Positions 38,068-49,619 of a DNA stretch of 64,000 nt are shown piece by piece. The notes below the pieces were generated by a model, which made no database searches, was not told the DNA's origin, and was given only the letters and a program-made list of their open reading frames with translations. Within the stretch, counting starts at the first letter, position 1. The number at the start of each line of letters is the position of its first letter. This DNA comes from Galbula dea. Taxonomy: Eukaryota > Chordata > Aves > Piciformes > Galbulidae. The position numbers were made by a program, and so were the translations under genes. The stretch is from assembly GCA_013399015.1 (NCBI GenBank), contig VWZX01007392.1, positions 1,938,619 to 2,002,618 of the forward strand. Reading direction: 5' to 3'.

Positions 38068-39037
38068 GGAACCCTGCTCTGGCAGTGAGGCTGGACTAGA
38101 TGTTTTTTTCAGGTCTCTTCCAATCCCTAATGTGTGTGTGATTCTGTGTGACTAAAATGTAGGTTTTCTGGTAAAAGATCTCATTGGCTGGTTGAGTTCC
38201 ATGGATGTAGTAGTCAAAATATTTTTAAAATTGCCAAGGTTAAGGTGTTGAATTTTAAGCTCTTGTAGAATTTCCTTATTTCTCAACTTTAGCTTTCCTG
38301 TTCTGCTTTTAAAACAAACTAGAATTCCTTAGTGTTGTTTCTAAAAGAATTAGGAACCCCCTCATTCATCTGTCTGCAGCGATACTGTCAGCATAGAATT
38401 CTAACATTTAAGCTGAAGGTAAATAGGTTAGTGTCAGGAATCAATGTACCTGCTAAACAAGTTTGAATGCTTTGTTCTCCATACACTTTTGCATGCTGAC
38501 CTCTCTCCTTTGCCCTGTATTAACTCTGCACAATGTAATCTAGCAAATTAGAAAATGGTTGCAACCTGTACCATCCTAACTGTGCTTTCAGGCCTTTCTG
38601 GAATTTAGCAGATCTGCAAATTCAAACTTATGCAGATGCTTAATTTCATTGAAAAGCATCCATTGTAAGGCCAGAGGCCTTTATAAGAGAAGAAAAGTGG
38701 AATCATGTCCCTTTTAGAGTTGAGTGTGAAGTTGTTCATGCACCTGACTGTGCCTCCTCAGCTGTTTGCAATGCTGGGAGTCTTAAAGCCCTCAGAGGCA
38801 GCTTGCTTTTCCTGCACAAAAGGTAATTGTGCTGCTCTGGCATTCCTCTGTATTTTAAACTTGGTTGCTGAGGATCATTTTTCTGAGATCTGCTCAGCGT
38901 GGTGCAACTCCCTTGGCAGGATTTGTCCTCTGCTACCCAGCCTGGCTGTGTCCCTGCACAGCTGAGATCTCTGTAGCTGAACTGAGTCATCCAAAGGTAA
39001 GAGGCAATCCTCAGAGGTGCTCTAGGATGTTGTGAGC

Positions 39038-39080
39038 AAAAAAACTCCACAAGCCAAACCAAAAAACCCCAAACCCTAGC
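39038..39080. repeat. A/C-rich low-complexity patch
   Basis: A-runs and C-runs with almost no G or T, including AAAAAACCCCAAACCC. It resembles in miniature the longer A/C tract at 54.84 kb. Confidence 0.6.
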
Positions 39081-40058
39081 AACCTACTTTTCCTCCTACT
39101 AGCTGTTCAAAAGGGAGTGGGATAGAGAAGGATAGAGGAGGCTAGAAGGTAAAGAGATTGTCAAAAGCAAAAGGGTAGAAGAGGTAGTGATTGTATTTGA
39201 TGGGGGAAACACTGAGGAGGAGGGGAAAAGCATTTTACACTAGGGGACAGTGTTAGTATAAAACTGTGAATATGTTTAGGCTGGGAATTGCAGTGAGGAT
39301 TCTTCATGGAAGATGAATAATCTTTAATGCTAGGGTAAGTAGGGCATGTGGCTATGCAGTGTCTTGCACTTGGGATTTTGCAGTAGAAATAGCCCACAGC
39401 CAGCCCTACTCAAAAGGTGTAGCAGATGTTAAATGTTCCCACTTCAAACTGCTCCCCAAGTAAAACTCTGTGACAAGCTGTTTGATCTAGAGTAAGTATA
39501 AGGCAAGACAGGCTGATTGCCAGTCAGGAGAAATTTAAAGAGGTTCCTTGAGAAGGACAGAAATCAGTCAGATGCTTGAAGGTGTAGCCTGATGCTGATT
39601 GTTTTCCCTCCTTTTAATATGCCCCAGAGTTAAGTGTTTTCTCTCTCTGAACATGGGAGGCTGTTTGCAGCCATGAATTGCTTGGCTTGTTGACATGTGC
39701 CATCTTCTCCACTGCCGTGAGAAGAGTGAGGGCAGAAGAGGAGTTGGAGCATGCTCCAGAAGCAGATGTAGGGGCTGAAGCCTCCAGACCAAAATCCTCA
39801 CAGCCCAAGATCCAGCCTAACTGTTCTGGCACAGTTGACTTAATACTTTTTCCTCCCCTGACACAACTAGGATTTATGATGTGTCTTCATGCCTGTGGAC
39901 AGTTGTTCTGAGCTTTTTTTTCAGTTGGCATTTTTGATTTCTTGACAGTTATTTAATGAGAAACATGCTTGAACACTGTGGTTAAAATGTCCCTGCTCCA
40001 ATACCAATCTTAACTTGAGATAGCTCCTTTAGGATCTGTTGTACTCATCCTTGCTTGA

Positions 40059-40071
40059 TTTTTTTTTTTTT
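40059..40071. repeat. Poly-T run
   Basis: Thirteen consecutive T between TTGCTTGA and CCATAG. Simple homopolymer. Confidence 0.85.
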
Positions 40072-40536
40072 CCATAGTAATACAGCCTGAGACAATTTCC
40101 AGGTGGTGTGTGAAAACTATTATGATTGGAAAGGGTGTAAGAAACAAGAACCTTCTCTTCCCCACTGCTCCCATGAAGATGAAAAGAGAAATTAGAAATG
40201 TTAAGCTGGAGCAAATGTTTCCCCTGGACAGCATTTCTTAAATCTTTATCAGCCTCATTTACTGTTTCCCAATCTGTGTCTCAGTGATTTGGATTTGGTG
40301 AAAACCAACAGCTCAGTGTGCATAGCACAAGAAAGATTTCTGTAACACAGGAATGCTGTATGTATGCCTGCCTCTGAAAAAAACCAAGTGGACTAGAGAG
40401 GCTGTGTAAGAGAATAAAAATAGGAACTATTCCAGTGTGCAGGGCAGGATCAGTGAAGTATTGCATGATGAAATTAGTTGCAAAGACCCTGGACTGCCAG
40501 AACTCCATTTTTCAGGACATGTAGTCCACCATGCTA

Positions 40537-40561
40537 GCATGCCTTTTCCTGAAAGGCATGC
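40537..40561. repeat. Perfect 10-bp inverted repeat with 5-nt loop
   Basis: GCATGCCTTT at 40537-40546 pairs perfectly with AAAGGCATGC at 40552-40561 around the loop TCCTG. On either strand the transcript could fold into a tight stem-loop. There is no downstream U-run like a bacterial terminator, and the stem is too short for a microRNA precursor. It may be chance or a foldback of a small inverted duplication. Confidence 0.75.
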
Positions 40562-42914
40562 AGTCTAACACAGCATTGCCAGCAGGAATTTGATTCATGC
40601 AGAAGTCAAAGAATTGTGACAGGAATAAAATCTAAAGCAGGGAAAGAAATGCTGGCAAATTCCAGCAGGTGTACTAGAGATACAGCTGGTGTCAGTGCCC
40701 AAAAGGAATGGCTTCATTATTCTGCACATTTGAGAAAACTGGAATAGGCTCTAGAGCATAACCTCTGCACTGAGTATGTTGCTCTGGATCAGATCTGGAG
40801 CTCTAGAGTATTTTTGCAGCAAGCTGCTGCTTCTGTGGATGTCATGAATTATTTAAGACTGATGATGCATGTTGAAAACATCCATTCTTTGCCTCTGATC
40901 CAAAGGGTAGCCCTAACTTGTTTTCCCCCATTTGTGTCCATTCTTAAATACTGGGAGGAGCAGATAGTGCATTGTGGAGCTAGTGGACAATAATTGTAGG
41001 GGTACCAAGGTTAATAGTTATTACTCTATTTGCCCAGTTTCCACTCAGTTCTCTGCATTCATGTTCTGTGCAATGAGTTTCAGTTTTGTGTATTTCTGCA
41101 GTGTTCATGACAAATAAGCATGACTTTTATCTTAATTATTTCTCTTAGAGAATTCCTGGCTGAGATTCACCAAAGTATCTGGTCAGTCTTCTCCACCTCC
41201 TGCATCAAGCCTATCATATTCTCTGCTGCTTGTTACTCTTTTTACAGCCTGGCTGTAATGTCTAAGAATAGCCTCAAGTCAGAGACCACTTTTGTGTTAT
41301 TATTGACATCTCCTTTACTGTTTGAGTAGGGTTGAGGAGATACACTTTAATTCACCATGGAAGGACTGAGCTGTGCTAGAAGAGTTTGATGCATTTCAGG
41401 ACAAAGCTGTTCCTTGAATAGCCTCTGCCTTTGTGCCAAAGCTTTTCCATCTCTCATGAAATTTCTGGGATTTGGTGAAGAAGCTGTTGGTACAGCAAAA
41501 TACAGAAAAACATTCTCAAAGGAGTGGTTTCTTCTGTACACAGGCAGGGACATCCCATGTGTTCAAAACCTTGCTGCTAGACCAAAACACATGACAACCT
41601 AGAGAGATGCAGAGATTCAAGTGGCTTTTCCTCATGTTGAGGCAGCAGAATCATTGGAACAAAAATGTGCACCATACTTTTGAATATTAACAGGGTCTCT
41701 GAGTCCTAAAATAGGAGCTAAACTAAAGAAACAAAGGCAGGCAGGCTGCTCCTCTCTTGTAATAACCAGCTCTGCTCCTCAGCCTCCAGAGGTTTGGCTA
41801 CCTTACATAAGTATCTTGCCTCCCTCAAACAACTCTTCTTACTGCCTGCACCACATCCCTCTCAGAAAGGAGTAGCAGGGGTCAGCCAGACTGATTATTC
41901 TGTCATCTTTTCTTCTTACTTAATAGATAGTTAAATGGAAGAGTGATAAACAGAACATCTGACTGGATATAAACATAAGCCACTCACAGGTTCCTCTTTC
42001 TTATCTTATCTCTCTGCAGTCCCACCATGTCTAACAAACTACACAAACAAAAGCAGAACCAAAATAACCTTTTTTCTTTCATCTAACACTCTCAGGTTTA
42101 AAAATACACTTTGAAAGGTAAAGTTACCTCTCAAGATTTAAGAGCCCTGCAATACTTTATGCTTGCAAACTGGCTCATTTCTGCTGTACAAGTGGCTGTT
42201 GCCATAAGATGCTTGATTTTGCCCATTTTACTGTATACCCTAGCAAGTAACTTTCTAAACCCTTTGCAGGTGAAGCCCTTGCCATCAGTAGCAGTTTGAA
42301 CCAAGATCCCAGAAAAGCAGATCTTTGAACAAGAATTTTCTTGGGAGGAGAAAGCATATGGATTTATTGTTACTGTGACAAGTTTTGGGAAAATACAACA
42401 GCATTTAACTTCTGTGACACCCCCCAGGTTTCAAGTTTTCCCTCTTGTTCCTGCAAGGAACAAGGTAAAAACACAAGTAACATGCTCTATAGATATGGAA
42501 GATTACAGCAACTGACAATGAACCCAAACTGTGCTGGAGTTTAGTTAGAAAATTATAATTTCAAACTAATTTCATTAATTTAGTGGCATGACTTGGTGTT
42601 TTCCAGTGCATCTTGGTTCAGCAATAATGTATTGTTAAGGTAATCTGCTAATAGCATCTTTGGTTGTTGATACTGAATGTTTGGAGTCGTTTTCTCCTTC
42701 TCTTCTGCCCCCCTTATAATATTGAAATGAGTTATTTGTCATGCTGCAAGAGATGAATCCAGAAAGCTGTATTTCATGCTGTAAAAATCAGAACAAGATA
42801 GTAAAAGAGTTCAGGATAGCTGTTTTGTGGAGGGTGCCACTGAGGGAATTACTTCAGTTTCTCCAACAGCCTGATTTTGGAACTAGATTTTTGCCAGTCA
42901 TTTACAGAGTGATT

Positions 42915-42966
42915 TAAAAAAAAAAAATAAAAAAAAATAAAAATTTGTAGATATNATATATATAAA
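42915..42966. repeat. A-rich/AT low-complexity run with an ambiguous base
   Basis: A-runs separated by single T, then ATAT dinucleotides containing an N at 42955, then another A-run. The ambiguity most likely marks a position unresolved in sequencing or assembly. Confidence 0.85.
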
Positions 42967-45900
42967 AAAGGTATTACCAACAGAAAGGAAGGTCTGAAGT
43001 TGGAACTAATTAACTTTATCTTTTTATAAGTATGCATGCAGGTATTGATAACTATTACATTAAGTGTCACACTTCTCCAGTGAACCATGTGCTACAGAGC
43101 ATCTCTCTCAGAATCTGCTTGCTGTGCCTCTCTCTGTGAGCAGGAAGCCCTTGGGGCTCGTTTTTATTGATAAGAAATGTCAAGTACTCTAGGCTTCCAC
43201 AAAGAAACTGAGGCCCAAGGGCCTACCATCAAAACTGGCTGGCTTGATATCTTTGTCTTTCAGGCACATTGTATCTGTTAGACAAAAACCACAGTGCACA
43301 TCTAATGTAGCATACTGCTCTTCTGATGGGCAAGCAGAGGCTGCAAGCTTCCCAGTGCTCTCCAACACAGGTGTCTCTCCTGTGTTTCTTGTTCTTTCTG
43401 CTCTTTATAGTGAAAAGAATACATTTTTATGTATCATGGCATTATTACTTAGACTTTTCCTCCTTTCCTCACTTTTTTTCAGCAAGATGTATTCACATTT
43501 CTGTTGCTACTTGCCCCTCTAAATCTCTAGCCAAAGATTTTCATAGCAAATACTCTCTTAAAATATCATTTGTGGACATTTCCTTGGCTTACTATTGAAG
43601 CATTTAAACTTCCAGGGCTGCCATTTTGAATCATTCCATAATCACACCTCACATGGGGTGCTACAAAATCACCCACAATACAGGGAAACTATAAAGAGGA
43701 CAGGATCATGCAAGAAGCCCTACAATTTGCACTGTTTGCTGCCATGTATTTATGTAAAACTTGTGTGTATTCTGAGGGGAAGGTTTGGATCCTGATCCTC
43801 TTTTGAGAAAGACATTCCCTACCCCACAATTGGTGCATATTAGCTCTGGTCCTTGCTTTTGTATGAGAAAGGACCATTGTGTTTGTGGAAAAATAGCATT
43901 TCACTTATGAATTTTGCTAGTGGTGTGGCTTTGTGCAAAACCACTACTCTGCAACTGAGCACAAGCAGTTAGAAATACTGATTAGAGGAGTACAGAGTGA
44001 GTTTAGGAGGGCCAAGAGTAATGGTTGCCCAGATCTAGGTAATACTGGATTATGAATTGGTAGATTGGCATATCCTTGCATTTAATAACAAGTTTATAGC
44101 CACAGCAGGTGCATGAATAGCATACAAATGTCTCCATTGTCCTCAGCAGTAATAAGAGTGTGGTTCTTCCTCACCCTTCTCCCATCCTTAATCCTTTAGC
44201 CCTGACTCCTCACTACCTCTTGTTTTCTGCTGTCAATTTGCTAAGCTTGCTCTCTGTTACCAGAGTGTTTTCACATTACACAAATTTTGTTGTTCCAAAT
44301 AAAGGGTAAACTTCCATGCTTCATGGAGAAATGAGGAAATTCTGCTCAGATTTGACAGTAAGGCAGTTTGGAGGATGGGGAAGAGCAGCCTTGTTGATCA
44401 CAACAGAACAAAACCTGCTTTGAAAGAGTCATTGGCTTAACTGTGTAGTCTATTGCTGGTAACGGATGGTTGCCCCTTTCCTGTTGGGAATATTTAATAT
44501 ATCTGCTTTAAGGCTGCATGGGGACTTAAGGTTGGCTGGTCCTATTAATAATGCATGGGATGGCTGGATTTAAGTAATAATTATGCACAGTGTATAGTGC
44601 AGTGACATATTGGTGCAGAAAATTATGCCTTTAATAGGTTTGTTCCTTTTGGCTGGATCCCTTAGATATCTAGTTTGTTTGTTTGACAGGTTTATACCTT
44701 TTTTTCCCCTTTGTTTTTCATTAAAGCCAAACACTTTTGCTGAGCGACTGCATAGTGTTCAAGAAATCTTTCAAGGGGAATGGACAGGTGGGGCACTGCC
44801 CTGAGGTCTGATTTTCATTGGCATAAAACCTATTCCCACACATCCTCTGAAGGGGTGGGTTTGCTCAGAGATATAAGGCAGATTGCAGAACCTCGGTGTG
44901 TTGCAAGTGTTAAACAGGAACTTCCCTTCCTGCTCTGTGGACTCCCTGCAGGTAGCTCTGGGAGGAGGAGGAGGTGCTGTTGCCCATTTTTCCACCTTGT
45001 CCTCAGTGGCCAAATTGGAGGGGACTTGTCTATGTAGGACACACAGGGAGCCCCTGCCTTGCAAGCTCACAAACATAGCAAGGAACCCAAATGTGTATTA
45101 AATGAAAATAATATACTACTTTATTGATTGAGTGGGAGGAGAGAAGAAAAAGTGGTAATTGAGAACCCAATTGATGGCAGAGCCGGGATACTTCATATTT
45201 GGATTCTCAAGGGTTATTATTGACATGGAAACAGGTCAGTCTTAGAATGGTTCTTTATGTGCAGGCTTCTTGAGCACTTTGCTGCTTTATTTATTCATCA
45301 ACTGTTGCCTTCAGAAGACAATTGTGGCTTGAAAGGGTGTGATCACTGCATACCCACTGTAATAAGTTCAACCATTTTCATTGGATTAGCCAAGCTGAAG
45401 TGGTTTATAAAAGGAGGATCTTGTAGTGACTGATGGTTAAATTTCTATCTGCTTAAGCACTGAGGCTACACTCACCACTTTGGGGACAGGAATTGTTCAG
45501 GTATTCAGTTTTTGTTGCATAAAATTCTTCCATTTTGCTTCCTTGCTGTTTGTTCAGGGCATAACTCGAGTAAATGTAACAGGACATGAAGAGCACTGGC
45601 TTATTTGACAGAACTCCTGATATGGTACAGCTTTTGATTCTTACTCCATTGTGTTACCTTCATCATCAGTTAGAACATTGTAAATAGAGAAGAGGATCTC
45701 AGAATGCCATGCCAGTTTGTGCCAATCTGGCCATCTTCACTTAATTAACTTACCACTAACTCTTAGCAGCTTGTGTTTCCAGACACCGTTTTCATGCTAG
45801 ATCCCCCCAAAGCCCCACAGTGTGTTTAATTGAAGATATATTTTCCTGCAGCTGTTTTAAAGTTAAAAGGGGGAAAATCCATTAAGGCTCTCTGAATTAT

Positions 45901-47627
45901 ATCACAGGAGAAAGTCTGCTTTTTATTATATATGCTACCCTTAGGCTGAGCTAAATTGCTACTTTCATAGCTCAGCTGAGGGTGGTTACTTGAGCTTCTT
46001 GTACTCCATTGATTTTTTCGCAATGCTTTGGAGATAATGTTAATGTCCTTTCCTAAGTCAAGCAAACCAAGAGAATATCATTGCATAGACAAATAGAAGA
46101 AAGAGCATTTTGTTCCTTTTGAACTTTAGATTGGTGGTATAGTGAGTATTTTCACTTAGATACCAAGTCCCTGTGAATTGGTTGAGAGCAACTGGGAGCT
46201 GGCGGGAGCGTGTGGATCTTGTGGTTTTCTGCCCCAGGAAGTCAGGCTGGTTCTACCCTTGTGGTGAAAGATATGGTGAGTCCTCTGCTGAGCACTGGTG
46301 CCATGCTTTGTCCTCTTCCCCCACATCACAGCCTGTTCTGTTGGTGAGCTGCTGATCCATTTTCTGATCAGGAAAGAAATGGCCAGATTTGTTTGTGAAA
46401 GGCTTTGCATGAAGAATCCAGCCAGGGAACTTTCTGCACCATCACACCCATCAGACAGGTGATGTCATTTTGGAAAGTGGCAAAGTTGAGATACCTGGGG
46501 CACTGAATGTTCTCCACTTTCCCTGGAGTCAGCAGGTTTAAGATCACTTATTCCACAGGGAGGTTCTTGGACTCAGTCTAGATACAACCTCACTGACAGG
46601 TGTCCTGCAGAGAAAGACTATAGCTTCTTGTAAAGGGAGCTTACTGCAAACAGCTGATTCTTCTGTTTCAACAGCAGGACATACCCTAAAGCTCCACTAC
46701 AGACTATTAATAAGGGTAAAAAATGCTACAGCCTCAGAGTGGAACATTAGTACATGTTAAAACTGTGTGTGTCTGTGACTCTTTCAATAGGTGAGTTGTT
46801 CTCACAGTGGAGATCATGGATATTAAACTGTAATTTTAAGAAGTTTGTCCTGTTGCCTCTAGTTAGAAATCATTCCCTCCTTAACAAAGCTGCTTCTTAC
46901 TGAAATCCACCTCAATATGCATCGACCAGACAAACATGGACTAGAAGTTTTTTAACTTACTGGCATGAGCTCTGAACCTGCTAGACTTATGTTTTACATG
47001 TTCCTTAGGTACATGTATGATAAAAGTGCATTTTATTTTTATTCCAAACCTTTAAGAATGATCTTGAATGGAATTTAACTCTTAACAGATTGCTTGGGGG
47101 AATAATGATCTCCAAGTGATTATATGTTTCCTATGGAGCGGTATCCAACCTCACAGGAGCTCAGCTTCATCAGTTATGTTTTGCCCTCTATCTAGTAGGT
47201 AGCCCAATGTGAGCAGATCTGTAGAGCAACATGTTGCTGAGGAGCTGATGTCTACACCATATGCATTTCATAGCATGTGTCCAGCAGTTGCTCTGTGCTA
47301 GCTCTGACCTTGTCCTTGGGACTGAACACCCATAAGCAGGTGAAGCACACTGGTGCAACTCTGAAGAGCATCTTGCAGTCTGGCTTTGTTTGGAAGGAAA
47401 CTACTTCTTGCACTTAGAAACTGCTCCATGATCACTGCACAGAGACCAAAGGAAGGATGAGTGAGAGATTTGCTTCCAAAACATACCCCTTCTCTGAATT
47501 AAAATCCTAACAGAGAAGTATCAATTATGTTTTGCAATGTTTCAGGCAGCCCCAAAATGAAAGAGAATCCCCTGTGTACATGACCAGCTGCTACTTTTTA
47601 CCTGCAGTAGGAGCTGTACTGCATCTG

Positions 47628-47912
47628 CTGTTGACCAGCAACAGGACCTGGGGGAATGGCATGAAGCTGTGCCAGGGGAAATTCAAGTTGAATGTTAGAA
47701 AGAGCTTCTTTACCTAGAGGGTGGTGGAACATTGGAACAGGCTCCCCAGGGAGGCTGTCATGGTACCAGCTCTCATGGAGTTTAAGAAGCAATTGGACAT
47801 TGCACTTAGGAACATGATATGACCTTGGGGTTGTCCTGTGCCTAAATAGGAACTGGACTCAATGATCCTTGTGGTTCCCTTCCAGCTTGGGATATTCTGT
47901 GATTCTGTATGA
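47628..47912 (+). mobile_element. CR1 LINE 3' end of a different subfamily
   Basis: On plus it starts near GACCAGCAACAGGACC and carries the words GGCATGAAGCTGTGCCAGGGG, TTTACCTAGAGGGTGGTGGAAC, GGCTCCCCAGGGAGGCTGTC, GGACTCAATGATCCTTGTGG and the closing GGGATATTCTGTGATTCTGTATGAC. These differ from the GGTTGGACTAGATGATCT tail of the other plus-strand copies and fit the CR1 group whose 3' end reads GGACTCRATGATCCTTGTGGG. It is 5'-truncated; the coding remnant corresponds to the RTRGNG-type tail (here decayed to NRTWGNGMKL). No catalytic domain is present. Confidence 0.9.
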
Positions 47913-48981
47913 CTCTGTGCTTTGTTTATTTGCATGCTGGTTACTCCTTGTGCTCAAGGACACATTGTCCTTCCTTACAGCTGAATTACCAGGATGGATT
48001 GGGAGCTTTGAGGGGCTGGAGGTGAAACAGTGTGCTATGTTATGACCACAAGAAAATACATTTTTTTGTCTAGAAAAATCACTACTAGAAGGAGATCTTT
48101 AATGGAAATGTTCAAAACCTTCTTCTCAATGATAATGAAGTGCAGTGAAGTAGCATGTAAAAACTATAAACCATCTTGAGTCAATTACAGTCCTGAGTTT
48201 TGGTGTGGTTTTTTTCCTCTCCTGTAAGGGTGGGGCATAGGCTCTCCTCTCATCCATTAAGAGTTCCTGAAATGATAGCAGTTCCTATGGGATTAGAAGT
48301 GCACTGAATCAGAGATGGCTAAAAAGTGTTATTGCAATCCCCAAGGAATAGCTCTTCTGAATAGATCTTTCTTTCAGACCAGCAATGTGTGACAAATCAG
48401 CCTTGGGGGCTGTTTCTGAAGGCATTAGGGTCTGATATTTTTCTAGCTACTTGCATTTGAATTTCACACACATGGAATACTAACTCTCTGGGGGTTTTTT
48501 GTGGATTAAGATAGTCTTTAAAAATAACAAAACCTGTGAGTGCAGGACCTAGGCTGTTGCTCCAGCTGTATTTGGTTGGAGAAGCTAGCATTGTACTGAC
48601 CCTCATTCTGTGGGTTGGTTTTTGGTTTGGTTTGGTGGGTTTTAGTTCAGTCAGGGTTTTTGCTTGGTTGTTTTTTTGGTGGTTTGGGGGGAACTGTTTN
48701 ACAAGCCCAGTGACTGGCAAGCAGAGTGGTAACAAAATGTAGATTTTATTCTTTGGGGTTTTTTGTGTTTTGGTTTTTGTGGGGTTTTTTTTGTTTGTTT
48801 GTTTTCTAGTTTTGGGGGGTTTAAAGGCTCTGTGTTGTATTTTTGTTGTTGTTGTTTTCAATATACCAACAAACTAAAAAATTCTTCAGCATCTTACCTT
48901 ACCTGTGTGCCTCCTCCCTTACCTGGCTCCTTTTAAGTAACTGGTTTCCAGGAATTGGTACACTTGTGCTAAGTCCCATTC
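47913..48981. other. Non-coding spacer with low-complexity block
   Basis: Between two CR1 copies this stretch has no recognised gene. Its second half (48490-48860) is a G/T-rich low-complexity block with one unresolved base. Confidence 0.7.
48490..48860. repeat. G/T-rich low-complexity block
   Basis: Three T/G-dominated runs occur at about 48490-48505, 48605-48700 and 48750-48857. They are built from GGTTT, TTTGG, GGGGTTTT, TTTG and TTG words, ending in a TTGTTGTTGTTG run. An N is present at 48700. The long Lys/Asn/Pro/Thr-rich frame on minus (48397-48861) arises from this composition and is not evidence of a protein. Several G-runs of three or more bases lie on the plus strand. Confidence 0.85.
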
Positions 48982-49249
48982 CCTGATCATAGGATTTTTA
49001 GAGTTGGAAGGGACCTCAAAGACCATCTAGTTCCAACCCCCCTGCCTGGCAGGGACACCATCCACTAGATCAGGTTACCCAGGGCCCCATCAAGCCTTGT
49101 CTTAAAAGCTTCCAGGGATTTGGCTTCCACAACCTCTCTGGGCAACCTGTTCCACTGCCTAACCACTCGCATAGCGAAGCACTTCTTCCTAATATCCAGG
49201 CTAAATCTACCCTCCTCCAGCTTACACCCATTTCCCCTGGTTCTTTCAG
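48982..49249 (-). mobile_element. CR1 LINE, 5'-truncated 3' end
   Basis: Same subfamily and orientation as the copy at 31.8 kb. It starts with a decayed tail complement (GATCATAGGATTTTTAGAGTT), then GGAAGGGACCTCAAAGACCATC, the CTGCCTGGCAGGGACACC block and the reverse complement of the ORF2 C-terminus, stopping in the RTRGNG region at about 49249. It is shorter at its 5' end than its sister copy. The element has no coding capacity beyond the C-terminal tail. Confidence 0.95.
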
Positions 49250-49256
49250 TAGGCAC
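49065..49256 (-). pseudogene. CR1 ORF2 C-terminal fragment
   Basis: The minus-strand frame of 63 residues contains ERTRGNG at the start, LEEGRFSLDIRKKCFAMRV, then RQWNRLPREVVEAK and a final GNLI. It is the CR1 ORF2 tail, uninterrupted, closely matching the remnant at 32.0 kb. The start codon lies about at the truncation point, so it is an accident of insertion. Confidence 0.9.
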
Positions 49257-49590
49257 AAAGCCCTGTGTGCTCAGGTGACCAAACCTTTACCACTGTTACC
49301 ACCCAGTCACATCACTGTGAACGCTAGTAATTTAATAGTACAGCTACATCAGCTGCTGTTCCTTGGAACTAGGATATGGACTGATATAAATAATAGCCCT
49401 GAGGAAGATTTATGGTGATATCCAGCCAGGACAGTGTTGCTGAGCCATCATCCTTCAAGAGAAAACCACATAGAATTTATTGTTTGTTATTTTTAAGACC
49501 AGCTCTTAAATAAGTGTCTCTTCTCACTTGGCTTCATTTTCTCCAGTTCTTCTGCAGTCTCTCCCTCTCCCACATCGTGTGGGGAGTGGA

Positions 49591-49619
49591 AAGCATTTCC
49601 AAATGAAATGGAAATGCTT
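49591..49619. repeat. Perfect 11-bp inverted repeat with 7-nt loop
   Basis: AAGCATTTCCA at 49591-49601 is the exact reverse complement of TGGAAATGCTT at 49609-49619; the loop is AATGAAA. The stem does not continue outside these arms. It is the longest perfect short-loop hairpin I noticed. It is too short for a microRNA precursor. Confidence 0.8.

Larger units (their letters stand above)
36625..38153 (+). mobile_element. CR1 LINE, 1.5 kb, with internal deletion of the RT core
   Basis: This is the longest retroelement in the window. It is 5'-truncated, starting in the endonuclease-RT linker of ORF2 (FKDHFFQAQD-like word near 36.74 kb). It then runs through the N-terminal part of the reverse transcriptase up to the GKVMEQLIL word near 37.49 kb, and jumps at about 37500-37510 to sequence that normally lies after the RT catalytic centre (the CAxVARRANEILG word). 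The DFSKAFD- and FADD-type catalytic blocks are absent. The 3' end is complete: a GGCTGGACTAGATG block, then a decayed tail ending GATTCTGTGTGAC. It cannot encode working RT. Its 5' limit is approximate and no target-site duplication was identified. Confidence 0.93.
38154..47627. other. Unique-looking non-coding DNA, no gene recognised
   Basis: About 9.5 kb with no recognisable exon or transposon. It holds several homopolymer and A-rich runs, an A/C-rich patch at 39.04-39.08 kb, a perfect hairpin at 40.54 kb and a poly-A/AT stretch with an unresolved base at 42.9 kb. The longest frames are 90-108 codons (for example minus 38736-39062, minus 44771-45076) and resemble nothing I know. Confidence 0.7.

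Noticed and set aside
48397..48861. 154-codon Lys/Asn/Pro/Thr-rich frame on minus
   Set aside because: A translation of the T/G low-complexity block, including an unresolved base; not a gene.
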